Below, piece after piece: positions 26,969-33,404 of a stretch of 64,000 bases of DNA. Every line of letters starts with the position of its first letter. Position 1 is the stretch's first letter. The position numbers and the translations under genes are program-made. This DNA comes from an uncultured Alphaproteobacteria bacterium (lineage in GTDB: Bacteria; Pseudomonadota; Alphaproteobacteria; Rhodobacterales; Rhodobacteraceae), in assembly GCA_902540655.1 (NCBI GenBank), contig CACBNQ010000001.1:1-64000 (forward strand). Direction: 5' to 3'. The notes under the pieces are model-generated. The model had not been told where the DNA came from and did not search any database. It was given only the letters and a program-made list of their open reading frames with translations.

Positions 26969-28403
26969 TATTCATCTCCGTTTCCATACCAAGCTCATCC
27001 AAGACTTTAAATTGGCTTAAGCCTGACTCAAACTCTTCCTGTATCTGTTGTATAAGTTCTTTCAGCTCCTTCCGGATGTTGCTAATTTTTTTATCTAGAC
27101 TATTTCGGTTGACTTGATTGAGTTTAGAAAGTGATACTTTGTTTAAACGTTCATTTCTGTTCCAGCGTGCAGGAAATTTTCTACCCTTCCTTGCTTCAAT
27201 ATTTGCATCCCTATAAATTGCATGCAGACTATCGGAAGCTACTTGGAGATTTGTCTGAAAATTATCATATAAATTAGATAATTTTCCATATTGCGCGATC
27301 ACGTTCTCAAGTCCAGAAAGTCTGTTTGTCAAATCACCTCCTATGGTCTGAAATGTTGCTAAAATTCTCTTTTTCACATCATTTAAGCTTTGCAAGCAAT
27401 CTTCATATGTATCTCGATAAAATTCACTCTGTTCATTAAGACGTGATTGAAGAAAGGTATAACGTGGGTAAGGGTCATTCCAATAAATACCCTCCAATCC
27501 TGCTACAAAGGCAAAGAGCAACCCTATACCAACTAGAACCCAAGTTTCAGCATCGTTAAAAGCAAATGGAGCAAGTAAAAGTTTGTCCATGACAAATAGT
27601 CCCATTTCTGTTGACAGTATAGCCCCTGCCTCTCGCATGTGGCCAACTCCGATATTCAAACAGAAGGCAAAAGCTAAAAATATTAAAAGGAAAATAATGC
27701 CTACAAACTTCCTAATAATGCTAACATGGAAGAGCTGTCTGACAAAAATTAGATTTACCAAAAATGCAAACCCAATATTAACCAAAGTTATTGTAAACGC
27801 GACAATCGTCCCTCCAAAAAGGCCAGCTTCATTCCCTTTTGCGAAGAATGAACCATTCATCACCGTCTCAAACACAAAAATGAGTAAGATAAGAAGCACT
27901 TTTATGGTCTGGTGAAGCACAGTGGGAATATATGCAACCTTATTTTCCAACCGATTTTCTTTTCTGAATACATTGACTTCATTTTTTAAGTCTTTGAGGT
28001 AATTTCTTTCTATGTGTAAGGCATTTAATTGATCTTTAACTTCTGACCTGAATTCCATTACTGCCTCAGGTCCTAATTGGGTAATCCGTCCAAATTGCCC
28101 CTCAAAATCAAGGGAAGCTATTCTTCTATTATATGCTAGAGCCTGGTTCTCAGCTTGCTCTGAAGCGGTAACTTTTAGTGCTTCTAATCTTTCACTGATC
28201 TGAGTTTCAATTTCATCCAAAGCCTTTGAGGAAACCGGAGGTAAATCTGATGAACCTCTTTCTTCGCCTAACTTTTCTAGGTTTAATTCTCTGGCGATCA
28301 AGCCTACATTCACTTGCCCAAAATAATCGGCTGTAACTTTAAAATCATGTCCTGGCGAATACAGTGACTTTTTGATTCTTTCTAATGCAGTTCCCTCAGC
28401 CAT
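26952..28403 (-). CDS. Four-helix membrane protein flanked by coiled coils
   Basis: 483 residues with about 160 soluble helical residues, four membrane segments (about 165-183, 196-220, 234-254, 287-305), and a second long helical region to the C-terminus. No enzyme motif. Charged residues within the membrane part are few. Spaced 20 bases from the upstream gene and overlapping the downstream gene, so it is firmly part of the operon. Likely a structural membrane subunit whose coiled coils contact the MotA/TolQ-like and OmpA-like subunits. Family unknown to me. Confidence 0.7.
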   Translation of the reverse strand: MAEGTALERIKKSLYSPGHDFKVTADYFGQVNVGLIARELNLEKLGEERGSSDLPPVSSKALDEIETQISERLEALKVTASEQAENQALAYNRRIASLDFEGQFGRITQLGPEAVMEFRSEVKDQLNALHIERNYLKDLKNEVNVFRKENRLENKVAYIPTVLHQTIKVLLILLIFVFETVMNGSFFAKGNEAGLFGGTIVAFTITLVNIGFAFLVNLIFVRQLFHVSIIRKFVGIIFLLIFLAFAFCLNIGVGHMREAGAILSTEMGLFVMDKLLLAPFAFNDAETWVLVGIGLLFAFVAGLEGIYWNDPYPRYTFLQSRLNEQSEFYRDTYEDCLQSLNDVKKRILATFQTIGGDLTNRLSGLENVIAQYGKLSNLYDNFQTNLQVASDSLHAIYRDANIEARKGRKFPARWNRNERLNKVSLSKLNQVNRNSLDKKISNIRKELKELIQQIQEEFESGLSQFKVLDELGMETEMNNGSSP

Positions 28404-28423
28404 AGTTTCCTTAGATTAGAATT

Positions 28424-29173
28424 TTAAAAATTAATATAACCAATTAAAAGCAATACAGGAAATAAATATCTTACAAGTCTTAATTTCGGTAATACTAAAA
28501 TCAGGAGGATTCCACTTATGGGATAAATGAGCGAAAAAGCCAAATTTGTTATTGCATACAGTAAAATAGTTATCAGGCCAAGTATGGTAATTGGTCTTAA
28601 AACAAATCGCCAAATAGTGTAAAAGCTTCCTACATTTCCTCCATAGCTAATTTTATCATTACCGTAAAAATCCTCTGCATAGGGGAGTCCCTCTTCTTCT
28701 AATAACTTAATTGCATTATTCGCTCTTGAGCGTTCAATATTCCAAAGAAGATATAAAAAAGCAAAGATGAAAAAGTGTAAGCACCAATACAAAATTTCTA
28801 TTGTCTGGTTACTTGAGGACATTGCGTTTTGCTCCTCATCAGTAAGTGCTTGTTGACTATCATTAGTTTCCTCATTTTTCTCACTGAGTACAGAATCAAC
28901 AGCTTCAGCGATTTTTTTTGCCTCACTAAGCTCTTTAAAATTGGATTTTATGCCACATGATAGCTCTCTATTTTCCGCCTCGGACACGTGCCTTGAAAAA
29001 TTAGCTTTGCTCCATTTACGCTCATCTTTAATTACTTCTGTTGCCCAAAAACATAATTTTTTATCATCGCACGCCTCAGGATTTAGAACGCACCTTGAAT
29101 CCGCAAATACGAGAGTATTGGCTAGTAGTAAAAAAGAAATTAAAACAAGTTTAAGCAAAAATATCCAGACCAA
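28424..29173 (-). CDS. Signal-peptide membrane protein with Cys motif
   Basis: 249 residues; starts with TTG, as no ATG lies upstream. A signal peptide ends near FADSRC. A periplasmic Cys-rich segment follows (CVLNPEAC, KLCFWATEV, AENRELSCGI), then a helical stretch and three or four membrane segments (about 127-145 and 185-245). The LCxxAT ... EAxxRxLxCG pattern resembles a short motif I recall repeating in envelope proteins of marine Alphaproteobacteria. It is the first gene of the five-gene membrane operon. Function unknown. Confidence 0.65.
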   Translation of the reverse strand: MVWIFLLKLVLISFLLLANTLVFADSRCVLNPEACDDKKLCFWATEVIKDERKWSKANFSRHVSEAENRELSCGIKSNFKELSEAKKIAEAVDSVLSEKNEETNDSQQALTDEEQNAMSSSNQTIEILYWCLHFFIFAFLYLLWNIERSRANNAIKLLEEEGLPYAEDFYGNDKISYGGNVGSFYTIWRFVLRPITILGLITILLYAITNLAFSLIYPISGILLILVLPKLRLVRYLFPVLLLIGYINF

Positions 29174-29224
29174 AGGTTATGAATTTTGTTTAGCACAAAT
29201 TATAGTATTCTTCAAAAAGTCTAA

Positions 29225-29482
29225 TCAAATTACTTCATTTTCTTTGAGAAACTTTCTTAGGTCTTGTTGGGCTACGCATAATAATTGCCGTATTGGCCTC
29301 TTACCATAATGTTCTTTAAGCTTTACAAGAATAAAAGATGCGCTATCACTCACAAAAAACTCACATAACTCTTTCGACTCAAAACCTGGTTTTTTTTGCG
29401 GCTCTCTGAATATATAAGCGTCAAGCTTTCCATCTGACTGAATGCCAAACATGATAGCAACCAAATACCATAAGTCTGACAT
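29225..29482 (-). CDS. Small two-cysteine protein, island paralogue family
   Basis: 85 residues. The start YLVAIMFGIQSDGKLDAYIF is beta-rich, followed by the conserved SKELCEFF and QLLCVAQQDLRK segments. The same plan (hydrophobic strand, C-E/Y-aromatic, then small-C-x-A/G-R near the end) occurs in three further genes at 29907-30185, 30887-31132 and 31139-31381. The two Cys may form a disulfide. No known family. The promoter of the membrane operon may lie between this gene and 29173. Confidence 0.6.
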   Translation of the reverse strand: MSDLWYLVAIMFGIQSDGKLDAYIFREPQKKPGFESKELCEFFVSDSASFILVKLKEHYGKRPIRQLLCVAQQDLRKFLKENEVI

Positions 29483-29485
29483 TCT

Positions 29486-29671
29486 CTACCTACCTGAAGA
29501 ATTTAATGCACCAGAAAAACAAGAGAGAAAGGGCTTAGGCATTACTGAGGAATTGTAACTTTTTTCAATTTTATAGCAATAGTCTGCATATGCCCCATAA
29601 TACACAACCCACTCATCTATTCTCAATATGTATATTAGCAATGTAGCTGATAATAAAAGTTTCCAATTCAT
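29486..29671 (-). CDS. Small membrane protein with DEWVVYY motif
   Basis: 61 residues starting with MNWKLL at 29671. One hydrophobic segment leads into ILRIDEWVVYYGAYADYCYK. The start ATG shares its A with the preceding stop (TAATG), so it is coupled to that gene. A related protein at 61755-61955 has VLGVDEWIEYYIELGIYHYK. A longer reading from 29746 would overlap the preceding gene fully and is unlikely. Function unknown. Confidence 0.55.
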   Translation of the reverse strand: MNWKLLLSATLLIYILRIDEWVVYYGAYADYCYKIEKSYNSSVMPKPFLSCFSGALNSSGR

Positions 29672-29880
29672 TAATGTATAGTCATCGGTGTGATAACTCC
29701 TATTTGTAACAGGAGAAAGAAAAGCGTGGAAACAATCAAAAAACAACTAATCCACTTTTGAAATTTTATATTTTTATCCCTTTTCCGAATGATTTTGTAT
29801 CTACTATCTGCAAAAAGTTCTCTTCTCTGAGAAAGGCTATTTTTTTCTGCGTACTCAAAGTGGTTTTCATCAAATGGCAT
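29671..29880 (-). CDS. Small membrane-anchored hypothetical protein
   Basis: 69 residues: polar N-terminus (MPFDENHFEYAEKN), then a basic stretch and one C-terminal membrane segment (SCFLIVSTLFFLLLQIGVI). AAGGAGAACATA precedes the ATG. It is coupled to the DEWVVYY protein that follows. No family recognised. Confidence 0.55.
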   Translation of the reverse strand: MPFDENHFEYAEKNSLSQRRELFADSRYKIIRKRDKNIKFQKWISCFLIVSTLFFLLLQIGVITPMTIH

Positions 29881-29906
29881 TATGTTCTCCTTTTTTTATG
29901 ATTTTA

Positions 29907-30185
29907 TTAGCCTCGTTTGTAATACTGGTCGTAACCTAATGATATTTTGCTAAGCTGTATCCTGTCTCCGCAGCCTAAAATTATAACTCGTCCATTCCTT
30001 CTATCTGCATGTCGTTTAAGCGCTGTGTCTAAAAGTACGTAGTTATCATGAAGGAATTGATAGCACTGACTTTGTGTAGAGAACTCTTTTTGGCTGAACT
30101 CAGTCAGTTCATTTTCATCACCATTACCCTGGGGATTGAAGATAAGGAGTTGTGCGAAAACGATCCATGTTGTGCTGTTAACCAT
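29907..30185 (-). CDS. Small two-cysteine protein, island paralogue family
   Basis: 92 residues from ATG 30185, preceded by GAGG at good spacing; a GTG at 30212 is in frame but lies inside the upstream gene. It has the family features: hydrophobic start WIVFAQLLIF, STQSQCYQFL, and RVIILGCGDRIQ near the end. The start overlaps the stop of the TGLGYN membrane-protein gene by 8 bases, so the two are co-translated. Confidence 0.6.
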   Translation of the reverse strand: MVNSTTWIVFAQLLIFNPQGNGDENELTEFSQKEFSTQSQCYQFLHDNYVLLDTALKRHADRRNGRVIILGCGDRIQLSKISLGYDQYYKRG

Positions 30186-30477
30186 GATGCCTACCTCTTC
30201 GAGTTCGCTCACAGAACCATAATATAAAGAAGAGCAGTATTAGAAATGGTTGCAGCAGGACAAAAATTAAGATGTTTATTAGGTTATACCCAAGACCTGT
30301 AAGTTCGCCCCAAACTTGTAAAACATCGACACACCACCAAAAAAGCATATCAATAAGACTCATAAAACCAAAAAATGTAGCCTCTAAAAGCATATTAAGC
30401 TCCTCCTCGGCTGCGCTAAGACTATTGGGCAAAGTATCGATTACCGAAGGCTTTCTTGTCGGGATTTTAACTTCCAT
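30178..30477 (-). CDS. Small membrane protein, TGLGYN family (intact copy)
   Basis: 99 residues: polar N-terminus, a first hydrophobic stretch (FFGFMSLIDMLFWWCV), then GELTGLGYN and a strong membrane segment (about residues 65-87) and basic end ERTRRGRHHG. The sequence TGLGYNLxNIxIFxxLQP recurs in the gene at 36002-36288, which is frameshifted. GAAGGAAAA precedes the ATG. No outside family recognised. Confidence 0.65.
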   Translation of the reverse strand: MEVKIPTRKPSVIDTLPNSLSAAEEELNMLLEATFFGFMSLIDMLFWWCVDVLQVWGELTGLGYNLINILIFVLLQPFLILLFFILWFCERTRRGRHHG

Positions 30478-30498
30478 TATTTTTTTCCTTCAATTTAA

Positions 30499-30786
30499 TT
30501 ATTTGCAAAAGCGCATTTTCTTATGAAAGACGGTCACTATTACTTCATCTTTAGCAACAACCACTACCCCGTCTACTAACGCCGCCTTTGCAGGAGGCAA
30601 AACATTTTCTTGAATGAGTTTTTTAACCTTACGTTTAGAAATAAATTGTGAGATACAACTCGCATTTGCATACTTATATTTATCGGCATATTCCAAAATA
30701 AAATTCACAACCCAAGGCCTTATTCCTCTTTGCTGTGATCGCTTGATAGCATGATTTGAAAAAGTACTTTCAAGTATAACGCTCAT
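30499..30786 (-). CDS. DUF4258-like hypothetical protein
   Basis: 95 residues. The start SNHAIKRSQQRGIRPWVV matches the H-x-x-x-R-x-x-Q-R-G-I pattern of DUF4258-type proteins, and the end DEVIVTVFHKKMRF matches their last strand. Some relatives are RelE-like toxins; others lack known activity. No antitoxin gene is visible next to it, so a toxin call is not justified. CGGAGAAAATT precedes the ATG. Confidence 0.6.
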   Translation of the reverse strand: MSVILESTFSNHAIKRSQQRGIRPWVVNFILEYADKYKYANASCISQFISKRKVKKLIQENVLPPAKAALVDGVVVVAKDEVIVTVFHKKMRFCK

Positions 30787-30886
30787 AATTTTCTCCGAAT
30801 TTTTCGTTAACTAATCCACTAAACGAATGGGACAGAAAAAATATTGTGGTTAAATACACTTTTGACAAAATTACCGTCTTCTGTTT

Positions 30887-31132
30887 TCACGTAGTTCTGT
30901 CTAAACCATTATATTTTTTAAAATTAGACCTTGCACCACATGCCAACATTAGTAATTTTCCGCCGGGATATTTTTTATTAATGTGTTCGTTGAGAGTTTC
31001 GAGAACGTAACCTTCTTTTATTGTTAAATACTCAATACACCTTTCCTCAGTTTTAAATATCCCACCCTTATACTCTAAGTTAGTGGCCTCTCCATTAAAC
31101 GCCACGGTTGCCCAGATAATAAAAAGACTCAT
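30887..31132 (-). CDS. Small two-cysteine protein, island paralogue family
   Basis: 81 residues: MSLFIIWATVAFNG, a GIFKTEERCIEYLT segment and KLLMLACGARSNFKK. It is closest to the neighbour at 31139-31381 (shared FATVAF/FATIFF strand, LEYK, xxEECxEY and CxAR). Six bases separate it from that gene, so the pair is a tandem duplication transcribed together. The N-terminus may be a weak signal sequence. Confidence 0.6.
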   Translation of the reverse strand: MSLFIIWATVAFNGEATNLEYKGGIFKTEERCIEYLTIKEGYVLETLNEHINKKYPGGKLLMLACGARSNFKKYNGLDRTT

Positions 31133-31138
31133 TGCAAG

Positions 31139-31381
31139 TCAGTTCCATGCGCCGAAGTCATTTCGCATAATATTTTTCCGTGCGGAGCACCCTATGACAA
31201 GAAGCCTACCCGTAGGTTGGATGCTTTGCCGTATGTCATCTACAACCTCACCAAAGTGCTTGTCGTGTTTAGCCATATATTCATAACACTCTTCTTTTGT
31301 TGAGAAATCGATTGCCTTATATTCCAATTGTTTTACTTCACCCTGAAAAAAGATTGTCGCAAAGACTATAAATTTATCCAT
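31139..31381 (-). CDS. Small two-cysteine protein, island paralogue family
   Basis: 80 residues from ATG 31381 (MDKFIVFATIFFQG), with AGGTGAAAGAA upstream; an in-frame GTG at 31390 would sit on that ribosome site. It contains STKEECYEYMAKH and RLLVIGCSARKN. First gene of the leftward small-gene cluster, divergent from the ECF sigma gene, with both promoters likely in 31382-31512. Confidence 0.6.
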   Translation of the reverse strand: MDKFIVFATIFFQGEVKQLEYKAIDFSTKEECYEYMAKHDKHFGEVVDDIRQSIQPTGRLLVIGCSARKNIMRNDFGAWN

Positions 31382-31512
31382 TTCTTTCACCTATTTTTGT
31401 GCGCTCAAAAGTACTTAACGAGTGGAAGATGGATTTTATTGCAGTTGTTAAAAAAAAAAGTTTGTCCTATTTTTTCTAAGCAATTTAGAAGAAATGATTC
31501 GAGGTTTTAACA

Positions 31513-32073
31513 TTGGACCGCAAAACAAACTGGCAAGTTTTGATTGAAGATCAGCTTAAAGACTCATACCAAAAGCTGTTTGATAGGATGTTTTATCTAC
31601 AGAGTAAAAATGGTTATAGGAATGAAAGTGAAGCGGAAGAAATAGTTCACGACACGTGTGTACGATGCATAGAAAAAATGGACCAATTTGATGGGAAACA
31701 TTTTCTTGCCTGGGCACGTACGATCCTCGAAAGAATATACATAGATAAAGGACGGCGTAAAAAAAATTATGACGTTATCCTTACAGATATCAGAAACATG
31801 TCAGAGGCATATCTCAATGTTGACGTTTCAGAAGAAGTATATACCAACATAGCGTACGAAACTTGTCTTAAAAAACTTAGTGAAAAACAATATCAAGTTT
31901 TCTATTTGCAAATTAATGGACGCGATGATCGATCAGGGAAGCCAATGACGACTGAAAGAATGAGTAAGCTTCTAGGCATGCCACTTGGAACCCTCTTACC
32001 TCTCCTTGCCAGGGCAAAGAAATCATTTTCGAACTGTCTTTATAAACAATTACAGAGCACTAATGAGGAATGA
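31513..32073 (+). CDS. ECF-type RNA polymerase sigma factor
   Basis: 186 residues; TTG start with GAGG 8 bases upstream and no better ATG. Region 2 is seen as SEAEEIVHDTCVRCIEKMDQ and FLAWARTILERIYIDKGRR; region 4 as LKKLSEKQYQVFYLQING with the HTH MTTERMSKLLGMPLGTLLPL. The insert DDRSGKP before the HTH is unusual. The downstream anti-sigma gene overlaps its stop (ATGA). It probably directs transcription of island genes when the anti-sigma factor releases it; the caspase-like gene facing it is a candidate target. Confidence 0.88.
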   Translation: MDRKTNWQVLIEDQLKDSYQKLFDRMFYLQSKNGYRNESEAEEIVHDTCVRCIEKMDQFDGKHFLAWARTILERIYIDKGRRKKNYDVILTDIRNMSEAYLNVDVSEEVYTNIAYETCLKKLSEKQYQVFYLQINGRDDRSGKPMTTERMSKLLGMPLGTLLPLLARAKKSFSNCLYKQLQSTNEE

Positions 32074-33404
32074 GTAGAATGAACTTTACAGATGAACAAA
32101 TAATGCAATATGTGGATGGCGATGCCAGTCCCGAACTTGTAAGAAATATAGGTGATGCTCGCGTGAAAGATAAAGATTTGGAAGCACGAATTTATAAGTT
32201 TCAATTAGCAAATACAATGATGCTAAAGCACACTAAAGAAAAGAAGGAAATGCCCGAACTTCTTTATGCAAGACTTCGAAAGAAAAGAATTGAAAAGGAA
32301 GAAAGTTTAGAAAAAAAGAAGAGTGCTGGCTTCAGCTTTGGCAACTTTGGTCGTGGAGCAATAGCCGCCTCAATAGCCGCTTTTGGTATTTTCATTGGGA
32401 CAGGCGCTTATCAACTGCAGACAACAAGAAATGAAAACTTGGCAAGGGAATTTTATTCTTCCTTCCAAGCAAGTGAGCGCTCTGATCAATTGGTAAACGA
32501 AATTAAACTTGCTAATGTGGGTGCTTTTTTAGAAAAAGAAAAATCTCTGAAAAAGAAGGGTCTTGAGCTGAAGTTTGATAAGCAACGGACATTATCCACA
32601 AATATGAAAGGCACAATTGATATTACTGTTAATCTTAAAAAAGATTTTTCATATAGATTAGAGAGTGGAGATTTTGTTGTGACTGGGGCTGAGCTTGGAA
32701 TAGATTTAAAGGGATTAAGCTCTGGCCTCATAACTTTAATTTATCAGGACTCAAAAGGAGAAAAACAGGTCCTCCTCGATAGAAAGCCCATAAAGAAAGG
32801 TGAAACTAAGTCGCTTGGCCCATATGAAGTTATTGGCCCCGTTGGTCTAGACTACATTCAGTATATTCATACACCTGAGAATAATGAGGAGAAAATTGAA
32901 TCTCAGATAATTGGATTCACAATTCTAAAAAATGGAGACAATCTTTTAAAAACGGCATCAAGTAATTTTATGGCGGTACCAAGCTCCCTATTTTCCAGAA
33001 CGGTGAAAATAGAGTTGGGTAATAAAATCATTGATAAGTCGATATTATCAATAGCCAATAATGCATCAGAGACTGGTAATGAGATTAGCGATCCTAATAC
33101 TGCTATTTGGCAGAGAGACGGAAGTTTTTATATAGATGTAAATGATAGTGGGTATGCAAATATAATATCCCATCGAAATAAAGAAAATACAGGATGGCAG
33201 ATATCTATAGACCGGGACGACAACAGAGTTATAGATGGTCTTGGGTTGGTATCAATTGATAATGAGGGAAAGTATTCATTCCGATGGCTGTTGGATGAAA
33301 ACGAAGATGGTGTTGTTGATAGAGTTGCTATCGATAAGGATGGTGATTGGAAAACTGAGAAAGTCTACCCGCTTTATCCTAAAGGATCCTCATTCAGTTT
33401 TTAG
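32070..33404 (+). CDS. Membrane anti-sigma factor with extracytoplasmic domain
   Basis: 444 residues. The first 60 look like an anti-sigma domain (FTDEQIMQYVDGDASPEL), then a basic coil, one membrane segment at about 94-113, and a 330-residue outer part. That part has a beta-rich region and, near the end, Ca-binding-like loops (DRDDNRVIDG, and DENEDGVVD at about 409-417). The start overlaps the sigma gene by 4 bases. The stop overlaps the convergent caspase gene by 11 bases. The outer domain probably senses an envelope signal, possibly calcium-dependent. No known sensor family recognised. Confidence 0.8.
   Translation: MSRMNFTDEQIMQYVDGDASPELVRNIGDARVKDKDLEARIYKFQLANTMMLKHTKEKKEMPELLYARLRKKRIEKEESLEKKKSAGFSFGNFGRGAIAASIAAFGIFIGTGAYQLQTTRNENLAREFYSSFQASERSDQLVNEIKLANVGAFLEKEKSLKKKGLELKFDKQRTLSTNMKGTIDITVNLKKDFSYRLESGDFVVTGAELGIDLKGLSSGLITLIYQDSKGEKQVLLDRKPIKKGETKSLGPYEVIGPVGLDYIQYIHTPENNEEKIESQIIGFTILKNGDNLLKTASSNFMAVPSSLFSRTVKIELGNKIIDKSILSIANNASETGNEISDPNTAIWQRDGSFYIDVNDSGYANIISHRNKENTGWQISIDRDDNRVIDGLGLVSIDNEGKYSFRWLLDENEDGVVDRVAIDKDGDWKTEKVYPLYPKGSSFSF

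Noticed and set aside
23803-29173. Call as a Zorya system
   Set aside because: ZorAB-like layout is visible, but none of the ZorC, ZorD, ZorE, ZorF or ZorG partners are present next to it.
30400-30415. Possible second attachment site (CTCCTCC)
   Set aside because: The match to the tRNA 3' end is only a few bases and lies inside a coding region.
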